Below, piece by piece: positions 11,224 through 22,645 of a stretch of DNA of 64,000 nucleotides (positions are counted from its first letter, which is position 1; each line of letters opens with the position of its first letter). Both the position numbers and the translations under genes were made by a program. A model generated the notes under the pieces. That model worked only from the letters and a program-made list of their open reading frames with translations. It was not told the DNA's origin and ran no database searches. The stretch is from Anaspis maculata (Eukaryota > Arthropoda > Insecta > Coleoptera > Scraptiidae): NCBI GenBank assembly GCA_949128115.1, contig OX421963.1, positions 82,903,602-82,967,601 of the forward strand, given 5' to 3'.

Positions 11224-11430
11224 CCAGAGGGACCTGTGGGCGGAGCCTAACTGCGCGAATTTAGTTCATCTAGTGGTGCATTTAGATTTGCAGTGGGATT
11301 TTAGGCTCGCCTGTGACCTGGTACAGATCAACCATTCTAGCTGACGGTGTTGCTTCCGTTATTTCAACACACGGACTCTTTCAAAACGATTTTTGCTTTT
11401 CTGTTTAGCCCCGCCCACAGGTCCCTGTGG
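11224..11430. mobile_element. 207-bp MITE, GGGACCTGTGGGCGG termini
   Basis: CCAGAGGGACCTGTGGGCGG at 11224 is mirrored by CCGCCCACAGGTCCCTGTGG ending at 11430, giving inverted ends of about 25 bp. No clean target duplication was identified. No coding potential. Confidence 0.65.
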
Positions 11431-12195
11431 TGTGCCGTCAACTCTATTACTGGTATTTACTTATTGAACATTTCATGGTTGTACCCTTGGGTTGTACTAA
11501 ATCTAGTACAATTGTACCACCTTTAGCAATCCTGGAACGAAAGATTCCAACCTTCGAGAAATAGGAGTTTCACTCTCCTGTACGGAGTTCTCTTTCCTGG
11601 GCCAGATACCTGCTTTGCCGACCAGCCGACCCTAAACCCTAACTTACGTGACGAGTATTTAACTAGCAAAATGTTGAAACGTACCCCTGAACTTCAAAAT
11701 GCTTTAACCATTCACCGGGTAGAGATAAGCTAGCATAACTAAACATTTTTGAAGGAGATCTTTCGCTCTACAACTTTGTTTCCCACTAGTTTTCTGTGAA
11801 ATAAATTCGGAGTTGTCTCGGAAGTCATCAAGTTTTGAGTTAAAAGAGGAAGCTTGTCGGGCTACTTGAACGGCTACCACTTTTTTGAAAAATTTATATA
11901 TTCAACGGCTCATATCTCCAAAAAGGTTGACTGTGCGACGCACCATTTTTGAAATGAACGGCGAAAACTGTCAAAAGTGACATTTGTCACCTCACGCCTC
12001 GCCCGGCGGCGCCTAAAATCGAACGGACTTTATTAGACGTTGTTCAGGGGACCACCCTCCACACATTCCTGGAAAAATTGAAACCCTATGATTTAATGCA
12101 CTATTGGCCGCCATTTTGGGCTAATTTGACTGGAATACATGAAACGGCATGATTATCAGATCGGAATATGATTTCTAGCAATTTTTTTCCGCTAT
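11431..12195. other. Non-coding stretch preceding the foldback element
   Basis: No gene seen. GC content rises locally near 11990-12030. CCCTAAACCCTAAC at about 11630 resembles telomere-like units but comprises only two copies. Confidence 0.35.
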
Positions 12196-12239
12196 GTGGC
12201 TGCCGACCCGTCAAACATTTTCAATGAATGCGTCCACAG

Positions 12240-15200
12240 TGCGTCCACATGTGCGTCCATGTAGACGCAAATTGTGTGTCGGGCACAGACGGACACGCGT
12301 CCGACACAATGTCCGAGAATGCGTCCTAAACGTCCTTGGCGCAAAGGTCTGTGAAGTGGACGCATTCGTCTGACTCATGCGTCTGACGGATGTGACTGTT
12401 TCATACAGGCGCTTGAGTCAGGCGCATGTACGACACTTGCGTCCGTATTGCGTCAAGGACGTTTAGGACGCATTACCGGACGCTGCGTCGGACCCGCGTC
12501 CACAACGCGTCTGACTCGTGTGCCTGTCTCACACAGGCGCTTGAGTCAGACGCATGTACGACACTTGCGTCCGTATTGCGTCAAGGACGTTTAGGACGCA
12601 TTACCGGACGCTGCGTCGGACCCGCGTCCACAGCGCGTCTGACTCGTGTGCCTGTCTCACACAGGCGCTTGAGTCAGACGCATGTACGACACTTGCGTCC
12701 GTATTGCGTCAAGGACGTTTAGGACGCATTACCGGACGCTGCGACGGACCCGCGTCCACAGCGCGTCTGACCCGTGTGCCCGTCTCATACAGACGCTTGA
12801 GTCGGACGCATGTACAACACTTGCGTCCGTATTGCGTCAAGGACGTTTAGGACGCATTACCGGACACTGCGTCGGACCCGCGTCCACAGCGCGTCTGACC
12901 CATGTGCCCGTCTCATACAGGCGCTTGAGTCAGACGCATGTACGACTCTTGCGTCAAGGACATTTAGGACGCATTACCGGACGCTGCGTCGGACCCGCGT
13001 CCACAGCGCGTCTGACCCGTGTGCCCGTCTCATACAGGCGCTTGAGTCAGACGCATGTACGACACTTGTGTCCGTATTGCGTCAAGGACGTTAAGGACGC
13101 ATTACCGGACGCTGCGACGGACTCGCGTCCACAATGCGTCTGACCCGTGTGCCTGTCTCATACAGGCGCTTGAGTCAGACGCATGTACGACACTTGTGTC
13201 CGTATTGCGTCAAGGACGTTTAGGACGCATTACCGGACGCTGCGTCGGACCCGCGTCCACAGCGCGTCTGACCCATGTGCCCGTTTCATACAGGCGCTTG
13301 AGTCAGACGCATGTACGACTCTTGCGTCAAGGACATTTAGGACGCATTACCGGACGCTGCGTCGGACCCGCGTCCACAGCGCGTCTGACCCGTGTGCCCG
13401 TCTCATACAGGCGCTTGAGTCGGACGCATATACGACACTTGCGTCCGTATTGCGTCAAGGACGTCTAGGACACATTACCAGACGCTGCGACGGTCCCGCG
13501 TCCACAATGCGCCTGACCCGTGTGCCTGTCTCATACAGGCGCTTGAGTCAGACGCATGTACGACACTTGTGTCCGTATTGCGTCAAGGACGTTTAGAACG
13601 CATTGCCGGACGCTGCGACGGACTCGCGTCCACAATGCGTCTGACCCGTGTGTCTGTCTCATACAGGCGCTTGAGTCAGACGCATGTACGACACTTGCGT
13701 CCGTCTTGCGTCAAGGACGTTTAGGACGCATTACCGGACGCTGCGACGGACTCGCGTCCACAATGCGTCTGACCCGTGTGCCTGTCTCATACAGGCGCTT
13801 GAGTCAGACGCATGTACGACACTTGTGTCCGTATTGCGTCAAGGACGTTTAGGACGCATTACCGGACGCTGCGTCGGACCCGCGTCCACAGCGCGTCTGA
13901 CCCGTGTGCCCGTCTCATACAGGCGCTTGAGTCAGACGCATGAACGACACTGTGTCCGTATTGCGTCAAGGACGTTTAGGACGCATTACCGGACGCTGCG
14001 ACGGACTCGCGTCCACAATGCGTCTGACCCGTGTGCCTGTCTCATACAGACGCTTGAGTCAGACGCATGTACGACACTAGCGTCCGTATTGCGTCAAGGA
14101 CGTTTAGGACGCATTACCGGACGCTGCGACGGACTCGCGTCCACAATGCGTCTGACCCGTGTGCCTGTCTCATACAGGCGCTTGAGTCAGACGCATGTAC
14201 GACACTTGTGTCCGTATTGCGTCAAGGACGTTTAGGACGCATTACCGGACGCTGCGACGGTCCCGCGTCCACAATGCGCCTGACCCGTGTGCCTGTCTCA
14301 TACAGGCGCTTGAGTCAGACGCATGTACGACACTTGTGTCCGTATTGCGTCAAGGACGTTTAGAACGCAGTGCCGGACGCTGCGACGGACTCGCGTCCAC
14401 AATGCGTCTGACCCGTGTGCCTGTTTCATACAGGCGCTTGAGTCAGACGCATGTACGACACTTGTGTCCGTATTGTGTCAAGGACATTTAGGACGCATTA
14501 CCGGACGCTGCGACGGACTCGCGTCCACAATGCGTCTGACCCGTGTGCCTGTCTCATACAGGCGCTTGAGTCAGACGCATGTACGACACTTGTGTCCGTA
14601 TTGCGTCAAGGACGTTTAGGACGCATTACCGGACGCTGCGTCGGACCCGCGTCCACAGCGCGTCTGACCCGTGTGCCCGTCTCATACAGGCGCTTGAGTC
14701 AGACGCATGTACGACACTTGCGTCCGTCTTGCGTCAAGGACGTTTAGGACGCATTACCGGACGCTGCGACGGACTCGCGTCCACAATGCGTCTGACCCGT
14801 GTGCCTGTCTCATACAGGCGCTTGAGTCAGACGCATGTACGACACTTGTGTCCGTATTGCGTCAAGGACGTTTAGGACGCATTACCGGACGCTGCGTCGG
14901 ACCCGCGTCCACAGCGCGTCTGACCCGTGTGCCCGTCTCATACAGGCGCTTGAGTCAGACGCATGTACGACACTGTGTCCGTATTGCGTCAAGGACGTTT
15001 AGGACGCATTACCGGACGCTGCGACGGACTCGCGTCCACAATGCGTCTGACCCGTGTGCCTGTCTCATACAGACGCTTGAGTCAGACGCATGTACGACAC
15101 TAGCGTCCGTATTGCGTCAAGGACGTTTAGGACGCATTACCGGACGCTGCGACGGACTCGCGTCCACAATGCGTCTGACCCGTGTGCCTGTCTCATACAG

Positions 15201-15778
15201 GCGCTTGAGTCAGACGCATGTACGACACTTGTGTCCGTATTGCGTCAAGGACGTTTAGGACGCATTACCGGACGCTGCGACGGTCCCGCGTCCACAATGC
15301 GCCTGACCCGTGTGCCTGTCTCATACAGGCGCTTGAGTCAGACGCATGTACGACACTTGTGTCCGTATTGCGTCAAGGACGTTTAGGACGCATTACCGGA
15401 CGCTGCGACGGTCCCGCGTCCACAATGCGCCTGACCCGTGTGCCTGTCTCATACAGGCGCTTGAGTCAGACGCATGTACGACACTTGTGTCCGTATTGCG
15501 TCAAGGACGTTTAGAACGCAGTGCCGGACGCTGCGACGGACTCGCGTCCACAATGCGTCTGACCCGTGTGCCTGTTTCATACAGGCGCTTGAGTCAGACG
15601 CATGTACGACACTTGTGTCCGTATTGTGTCAAGGACATTTAGGACGCATTACCGGACGCTGCGTCGGACCCGAGTCCACAGCGCGTCTGACCCCGTGTGT
15701 GCCCGTCTTATACGGGCGCTTGAGTCGGACGCATGTACGACACTTGTGTTCATATTGCGTCAGGGGCATTTAAGAAGC
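12240..15778. repeat. 128-bp tandem array (about 27 units) with 1023-bp higher-order duplication
   Basis: The word GACGCATGTACGACACTTG recurs every 128 bp (for example near 12420, 12548, 12676 and 12804), with two 117-bp short units near 12950 and 13320. Units about 13684-14700 and 14707-15730 match each other at an offset of 1023 bp, including a shared one-base deletion (GACACTGTGTCC near 13943 and 14970). That marks a recent eight-unit duplication by unequal exchange. Overlapping 98-codon frames in every unit are by-products. Confidence 0.9.
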
Positions 15779-15920
15779 ATTACAACGTTAAAAAAACTTC
15801 AGATACTCAAGAAAACTACCGAAAAAATAAATCGTCATCGTTTCATAGATATAAAAACGTAAAAGCAGGTAGGTAGGTATATAATGAACAGTAATATCAA
15901 TATCACAAGTGCTTATACGG

Positions 15921-16045
15921 GGTGTTTATAAGAAACTGTGATCGCGGCAGGCTTGGGTCAGGCCGAAAAAAACAGTAACAGGCGCAATTGTAGTGATCGA
16001 AAGTGGATTTCGAAGGTGATGCGATCACAGACATTTATAAACACC
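15921..16045. repeat. Small inverted repeat in the foldback core
   Basis: GGTGTTTATAAGAAACTGTG followed by ATCGC at 15921 is mirrored by GCGATCACAGACATTTATAA followed by ACACC ending at 16045. It may be a tiny MITE carried in the core. Confidence 0.55.
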
Positions 16046-16083
16046 TGGTATTTTCACGATAATCTTGCCCTAGCGATCGCGAG

Positions 16084-16160
16084 TGCGGGTTGTAACGATA
16101 AATGCCCGACTCCGTATAGTAGGAGGGCATGCATTTATCTAGGGACAACCAGCCCGAGGG
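16084..16160. repeat. Strong hairpin, possible structured RNA or cruciform
   Basis: GATAAATGCCCGACTCC (16097) pairs with GGAGGGCATGCATTTATC (ending 16139) around an 8-base loop. The stem extends outward through GGGTTGT and ACAACC with small bulges. Function unknown. Confidence 0.5.
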
Positions 16161-16539
16161 GAACGCTTGGTCAGTTTTACCTGGGAAAATCTGGAGCACA
16201 AATGGAATTGTGTTGATTATTGAAAAAAAGTCCAAAGTGACAGCTGTCAGATTTTGTTGTTTACATCAATTTTATTCAGTTGACTTTGACAGGAGGAAAT
16301 AGATAAGTTAATATTATCCTTGCAGCTCTGATAATGGAGAGCGTGATATATAATAATCAATAGTTATATCATGATAGGTGAATATTTTTCTGAATATACT
16401 CACTTTGACATTTTTGTAGAAAATTCTGTGGGAATAAACGAGAACAAATCGCTTCAAAAATAGCCTGAGAGCAAAGCTTGAGGGGTAATCTTTTGAAGCT
16501 ATTTGGTGGTCGAGATGAATATTTTCACAATCTATTTTC

Positions 16540-16915
16540 CATCATCAGGGCTCGTCGGACGTCTTATCGTCACTTGCTTGTTGTTAGAGAGGACGCAACG
16601 TCTTCGTCAGAAGCGCGACGATACCGCAAAATTCGGAGAACACACGCTTCGTCTGTCCTAGAATCAAATCTCAATAAAATCTATAATATTCACTTACCTT
16701 TTATAGGAAAGGATATTTCGATGTAAAGTCCGTAACAATATCACAACAATTGAAAACTGAGCGCGGGGGACTTATCTGTAGCGACGATCGACTGCGATGC
16801 TGAGTTGAAACCGGACGCGCTTGCGCTTGACCGCCACTAGCGCGGATACCTACACCAAACAGCTCACCCCGAGACCTCCCCCCCTGACGTAAGCATCGGA
16901 CGCATGTGTCTACGC
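16540..16915 (-). pseudogene. Decayed copy of the foldback core gene-like segment
   Basis: This segment is a diverged direct copy of 17355-17765. It shares the CGGAGAACACACGCTTCGT block, the splice-like sites (donor GTAAGT at 16697-16692, acceptor TTCTAG at 16658-16659, minus strand) and the CGCTTGACCGCCACT block near 16825. The minus-strand reading after the acceptor starts QTKRVFSEF like the other copy, but soon shifts and reaches a stop. This copy is therefore not coding. Confidence 0.55.
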
Positions 16916-17225
16916 GGCGGACGCACATGCATAATCAGACACATGCGTCAGCTTAGTGGACACAAGGGTCTGGACGCATACGTCTGTAGTTTGGACGCAC
17001 ATTTTATTAGACGCATGAGCATTTTCGACAGAAGTGTGCGTTCGGACACATGGGTCTTCACTGTGGACGCATGCATCACCAGACAGATGCGTCAGCATAG
17101 CGGTCACAATGGCCTGGACGCATACGTCTGTAGTGTAGACACATTGGTACGTGCACATGAGCGCCCGTCTGAAAGGCACAAGGGTCTGGGACCAATGAAT
17201 GAGTCTGTAGTTTAGACACACATTG
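16885..17225. repeat. Short GACGCA-rich array between the two core copies
   Basis: Words such as GACGCATACGTCTGTAG and GACACATGCGTCAG, shared with the 17740-20130 array, occur here in about one and a half units. The arrangement implies the core-plus-array unit was duplicated. Confidence 0.7.
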
Positions 17226-17290
17226 TGTTACATACGCTCAAAAATCAAAATCCTAAAAAATAAATGAATAGAAGTAAAAAAAAACACTCA

Positions 17291-17505
17291 TCATCTCTTC
17301 GTTTTGTTGCTGTCCTTTTTTGAATTCTGTTTTGTACGTTTCAAAAAATCCACCAGGGCTCGTCTGACGTCTTCGTCACTTGCTTCTTTTCGGAGGAGCC
17401 GCAACATCGTCGTCGGAAGCGCGACGACTCCGTATATTTCGGAGAACACACGCTTCGTTTGTCCTAGAATCAAATCTCACTAAAATCAATAATAATTACT
17501 TACCT
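17291..17505 (-). CDS. Small candidate ORF in foldback core, unknown function
   Basis: On the minus strand an open frame after a splice-like acceptor (TTCTAG, 17464-17469) encodes GQTKRVFSEIYGVVALPTTM, then LRLLRKEASDEDVRRALVDF, then a Lys-rich tail ending at the stop at 17291-17293. Composition is unlike the surrounding array; the central part looks like an amphipathic helix rather than random sequence. A donor GTAAGT at 17503-17498 would make a 40-nt intron, conserved in the decayed copy at 16.6 kb, but such a short intron is unusual in insects and the upstream frame meets a stop. The start is therefore unclear; ATG codons lie inside the exon. I recognise no family. It may be a fragment of a larger element-encoded protein. 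Confidence 0.35.
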
Positions 17506-17739
17506 TTTGATAGGATTATATCGATGTAAAATCCGTAACAATGTCACAACAATAAAACTTATTGACAAATAACACTCAACAACAATTACAACAATCATAA
17601 ACTTGCAAAGCCAGCGCGAAGAACCTGTCTGTACCGATGATCGACTGCGACTGAGCAGTGAGCGGTAGCCGAACACGCTTGCGCTTGACCGCCACTGGCG
17701 CGGATACAATAAACAGCTTAGGTACCTACATTCTGACGC

Positions 17740-20130
17740 AATCGTCGGACGCATGTGTCTGTAATATGGACACATTGGTACTTGCACGCAAGCGCTTGTT
17801 TTAACGCATAAGGGTCTGGACAAATGCGTCCGTTGATCAGACGCATATTATGTTGGACACATGGACTTTTTCGACAGACGCATGCGTTCGGAAGCATGTG
17901 TCTGCTCTGTGGACGCATTCATAACCAGACACATGCGTCAGCATAGTGGAGAGTCTGGACGCATGCGTCTGCAGTGTGCCCACATTTGGTACGTGAACGC
18001 AAGCGCCCGCTTGGGAGGCATAATTGTCTGGACGAATGCGTCTGTAGTTCAGACGCACATTTTGTTGAACGTATGGGACGCATGTGTCTACACTGTGGAC
18101 ACATACATTACCAGACACATGCGTCAGCATAACGGACAGACAGACGCATGCGTTCGGACGCATGTGTCTACTCTGTGGACGCATGAATCACCAGACACTT
18201 GCGTCACCATAGCGGACACAAGAGTCTGGACGCATGCGTCTGTAGTGTGCCCACATTGGAACGTGAACGCAAGCGCCCGCTTGGGAGGCATAAGTGTCTG
18301 GACGAATGTGTCCGTAGTTTAGACGCACATTGTATTAGACGCATGAGCGTTTCCGACAGACGCGTGCGTTTGGACGCATGTGTATACTTTGTGAACGCAT
18401 GCATCACCAGACACATGCATCAGAAAAGCGGACACAAGTGGCTGGACGAATGCGTCTGTAGTTCAGACGCACATTTTGTTGAACGTATGAGCCTTTTCGA
18501 TAGACGCATGCGTTCGGACGCATGTGTCTACACTGTAGACACATACATTACCAGACACATGCGCCAGCATAGCGGACAGACAGACGCATGCGTTCGGACG
18601 CATGTGTCTACTTTGTGGACGCATGCATCACCAGACACATGCGTCAGCATAGCGGACACAAGAGTCTGGACGCATGCATCTGTAGTGTGCCCACATTGGA
18701 ACGTGAACGGAAGCGCCCGCTTGGGAGGCATAAGTGTCTGGACGAATGCGTCCGTAGTTTAGACGCACATTGTATTAGACGCATGAGCCTTTTCGACAGA
18801 CGTGTGCGTTCGGACGCATATGTCTGCACTGTGGACGCATGAATTACCAGACACTTGCGTCAGAATAACGGACACAAGGGTCTGGACGCATATGTCTGTA
18901 GTGTGCCCACATTGGTAAGTGAACGCAAGCGCCCGCTTGGAAGGCATAAGTGTCTGGACAAATGCGTCCGTAGTTAAGACGCACATTGTGTTTGACGCAT
19001 GAGCCTTTTCGACAGACGCGTGCCTTCGGACGCATGTGTCTGCACTGTAGACGCATGCATTGCCAGACACTTGCGTCAGCATAACGGACACAAAGGCCTA
19101 GACGCATACGTCTGTAGTGTGCTCACATTGGTACGTGAACGCAAGCGCCCGCCTGGAAGGCGTAAGTTTCTGGACGAATGCGTCCGTAGCTTAGACGCAC
19201 ATTGTATTAGACGCATGAGCTTTTTCGACAGACACGTGCGTTCGGACGCATGTGTCTACTCTGTGGACGCATGCATCACTAGACACATGCGTCAGCATAG
19301 CGGACACAAGAGTCTGGACGAATGCGTCTGTAGTGTGCCCACATTGGAACGTGAACGCAAACGCCCGCTTGGGAGGCTCAAGTGTCTGGACGAATGTGTC
19401 CGTAGTTTAGACGCACATTATATTAGACGCATGAGCCTTTCCGACAGGCGCGTGCGTTTGGACGCATGTGTATACTTTGTAAACGCATGCATCACCAGAC
19501 ACATGCGTCAGCATAGCGGACACAAGAGTCTGGACGCATGCGTCTGTAGTGTGCCCACATTGGAACGTGAACGCAAGCGCCCGCTTGGGAGGCTCAAGTG
19601 TCTGGACGAATGTGTCCGTAGTTTAGACGCACATTATATTAGACGCATGAGCCTTTCCGACAGGCGCGTGCGTTTGGACGCATGTGTATACTTTGTAAAC
19701 GCTAGCATCACCAGACACATGCGTCAGCATAGCGGACACAAGAGTCTGGACGCATGCGTCTGTAGTGTGCCCACATTGGAACGTGAACGCAAGCGCCCGC
19801 TTGGGAGGCTCAAGTGTCTGGACGAATGTGTCCGTAGTTTAGACGCACATTATATTAGACGCATGAGCCTTTCCGACAGGCGCGTGCGTTTGGACGCACG
19901 TGTATACTTTGTAAACGCATGCATCACCAGACACATACGTCAGGATAGCGGACACAAGAGTCTGGACGCATGCGTCTGTAGTTTAGACGCACATTGTGTT
20001 GGACGCAGAAGTCTTTTCGATAGACGCATGCGTTCGGACGCATGTGTCGACAGTGTGGACGCATGCATTGCCAGACACATGCGTCAGCATAGCGGGCACA
20101 AGGGTCTGGACGCATGCGTCTGCAGAGGAG
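17740..20130. repeat. 216-bp tandem array, GACGCATGCGTC-rich
   Basis: GTGTGCCCACATTGGAACGT recurs with 216-bp spacing at about 19331, 19547 and 19763; earlier copies (17975, 18240, 18685) are more irregular. Each unit has several GACGCATGTGTC-type palindromes about 20-40 bp apart. The period is a multiple of 3 and one frame lacks stops, giving a 393-codon plus-strand frame at 18999-20180, probably fortuitous. Confidence 0.85.
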
Positions 20131-20167
20131 TCACGGACGCAAATTGTTTGACGGGCGAGGTGGCTGC

Positions 20168-20815
20168 AAGTTACATATAGGTGACAAACGAGCTATACTA
20201 AAAGCGGGTCTGATTTATTCGACTCTTGGGCGCTCAAGTTCAGTGACATCTTTATCGACGGAAACTCACTGTTGCTGCAGGTTATTCTTTCTTTCCGGGG
20301 CACCATAATATACTTTCTTAGAATTTCCACAAAATCAGATTGACCTCCCAAACGTGTTTTTGCACAGTTATTTATATCTCGCTGATAAATCACAACGTTC
20401 GGGGTAGTTCCAGGCTGTAGTTGCTACTCAATAATTATAGAACCTTAGTCTGCGATAAGGAAATTTTCGTCCTGTTTTGGAGACAATCACAGACTTACCT
20501 TATTCATAGAAAAGTGAACATAGCCTGAAGTCTGAGGATCGAATGAGGAATTCGCGTGAATTTGGAAGGTGGCTACAGGCCCAATTCTAGCACTACATTT
20601 TCAAGCAATGAGTGATGAATTTTAAATAGCCTTCAACATATCTTGTGAAGTATCTGACGATGAGGACTCAGAAATTTCATCTATCAGCTTCTATCAAAGC
20701 ACGTTGCGGTTTATACTCAAGGCTGGATTTCATGGCAGCGTTCTGTCATTTGTTTTCTTAGCATGGTGGTTGTCCAACGCAGAAATCTAACGTATTTTTT
20801 CCGTTTATGTTGCAG
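20168..20815. other. Intron upstream of the calcineurin exon
   Basis: No coding signal is seen. The last 25 bases are T-rich and end TTATGTTGCAG, a good 3' splice site for the exon that starts at 20816. Confidence 0.6.
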
Positions 20816-21019
20816 CTGTACCGTTTCCACCGAGTCACAAGCTTACAATCGCCGAGGTGTTCGACCAAAGGACGGCGAAACCGCGGCCGGACGTGTTAAA
20901 GCAACACTTCATATTGGAGGGCCGAATCGATGAAGCGGCAGCTCTCAGAATCATCAATGAAGGCGCACAACTCCTGCGCGCCGAAAAGACGATGATAGAC
21001 ATAGAAGCTCCGGTCACAG
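20816..21019 (+). CDS. CanA: Calcineurin A catalytic subunit, internal exon
   Basis: This exon encodes the N-terminal part of the Ca2+/calmodulin-activated Ser/Thr phosphatase 2B catalytic subunit. Visible family blocks are [38 protein letters not shown] and [12 protein letters not shown], the segment directly before the metal-binding GDxHG motif. Wording such as [11 protein letters not shown] and [12 protein letters not shown] is that of arthropod calcineurin A. The exon is bounded by TTGCAG (AG at 20814-20815) and GTAAGA (21020). It holds 67 whole codons plus split codons at both ends. Those splits match the known positions, within the Ala before VPFPP and the Val after APVT, so it is a phase 1-1 exon. 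No frameshift or stop is present. The upstream start exon and the following exon (beginning with the rest of VCGDIHGQ) were not found in the window, so flanking introns are very long or the gene is broken. I cannot say which paralogue it is. Confidence 0.93.
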
Positions 21020-22630
21020 GTAAGAATTTTCTTCATCTCTCTCTTGCGCCCGCTCTTTTCGGCGCGTCCGACAGACAGCTTCTCACCTTTCAACTCGAGC
21101 CGAAGAAAAACGCACCGCAATTTGTCTATTTTCGCGCGCCCGGTGGTTTTCCGTACTAATGCCCCGCCTGAGAGCTTATTAGTAAAGCCTGGTGTGACGG
21201 ATGCGGTCCGGCGTCGCTTTCGCTGTAAACATTCCTGCGAAAGAAGCGCGAGCTGTATACGGCCACCTGTGGCTGGCCGCTCGCCCTTCCTCCCATATTT
21301 GCTCGAGGAAGTACACCAGAGTTGAACATTGCAATTTGGTTACCTCGAAAGTTTTTTCCTAGGGCACGAGCGCTTCTGCCATGTCTTTTGCGACAAGACG
21401 AAACAAGCCGGAAACGAAGTTGACGCGACAAATTGCTCGGAGAACAACAAAAGCAGATGGGTGTCACAAGAGTCGCAGGAAATCCTCCTTCGCAAGAAAA
21501 CAAATCACATCCAGTTAATCGTAGAATTTCATGCCCTATTTACGACCTAGTGGCATGCCGTAACTCGTATCGATTTGTACATTTGTATTGTGTCTTGATG
21601 TTCAATACGCTAGTGTTTGGGTACGGCTGTATGCGTACTGCTTGAACTGTTATTCAAATTACTTCGGGGAATGTTTGTTTGATTTTTCCAATGAAACGTT
21701 TCCGGTTTCCTGTTCAACTGCGGGTAAACAGTTCGAGAAAAGTTTGATTGGATTTGTGGTGGAAAATCGTCATTGTTGAACTTGCTGCAATGCTAACCTA
21801 GTGGTGTCCGGTTGTCAACAAAGAATGGGTCGTGCTGTGCGCAGCCACAGGTGGCCAAAAATATGCGTTGTTTACGTCCTAAATGTCAGAATGTGTAGAG
21901 CAATACGGCCTATTTCGGGCAGCTCCCATCCCACAAGTGCAAGGTTCAAAGTTCCAAGAGTTGTTTTAAAATTAGGGTTCGGGTGTATTCTTGGTTGCAT
22001 ACCATCAAGTGAGTTTCCGGAAAAAGTTGTGACTTGAAGCCAAACTAAAGCCGATTTTCAGTGGATTCTCATTTCTTATATTTCACAAAAGTTACCGACC
22101 TCGGTACTTACCGACTGATACAATATTTTGCAGATTCGCAAGCAACCCGGTTGTGGCTGTGAAAATGCGCATGGAGTATCGGAGTATCTCTGTAACGGTC
22201 TTTTTCAGGTCCGCGATTGAAGTGGGCTTTCCAAAATCGAATGTAAATTGAAATTGTCTCCAGATTTTTTCATGGTCGGTTCTTTTTTCGTCACAATAGA
22301 AACTTTCATCGACTCCCAGAAGTTAATCACTTCTACTCACTTCTGATCCCAAGAGTTTTCAGAATTTTCAAGGTCAAGGTTTTTAGATCCGATGTTTATT
22401 ATTCTCGATGCTGAAGGTCTTGACTTTCCGATTCTGAATACTTGAAGATTCTCGAGGTTTTTTTCTCCAAATTTTGGGCCTGATTGATTTGACTATTCTT
22501 TTGTCAGAGACGGAGGAGAAAACCGTTAAGAGCACCCGATCGATTGTTACATCTACCGAATGATGTTGCTTTTCTAACGGCAAGAGCTCTCGATTCTGAA
22601 GCTCATGGTTCTTTTCGGACCATTAGCCTA
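21020..22630. other. Intron downstream of the calcineurin exon
   Basis: Starts with donor GTAAGAATTTTC and a CT-rich stretch. Several plus-strand frames of 60-100 codons read through 21044-21780 without family similarity. 22300-22600 has short recurrent words such as ATTCTCGA and GATTTGA. Nothing else is supported. Confidence 0.45.
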
Positions 22631-22645
22631 CCTTTTTTTTAGTCA

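Larger units (their letters stand above)
12204..20159. mobile_element. Foldback-like composite element, about 8 kb
   Basis: GTGGCTGC occurs just outside both ends (12196-12203 and 20160-20167), as an 8-9 bp target duplication. The ends are inverted: CCGTCAAACATTTT near 12208 and AAATTGTTTGACGG ending near 20154. Between them lie a 128-bp tandem array (about 12240-15778), a core with a duplicated gene-like segment (15780-17735, split by a short array), and a 216-bp tandem array (17740-20130). Both arrays are built from GACGCA/TGCGTC-rich submonomers. Drosophila foldback elements have inverted ends of tandem subrepeats and 9-bp duplications. The resemblance is in architecture; kinship is inferred. 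Confidence 0.6.

Noticed and set aside
11629..11643. Telomere-like CCCTAAACCCTAA
   Set aside because: Only two units and no extended array; expected by chance.
12426..15862. Series of overlapping 98- to 183-codon plus-strand frames
   Set aside because: They repeat every 128 bp because the tandem unit lacks stops for that length in each frame; there is no start context, codon pattern or family similarity.
12240..20130. CRISPR-like repeat array
   Set aside because: Units are contiguous 128- or 216-bp tandem repeats without unique spacers, in a eukaryotic context.
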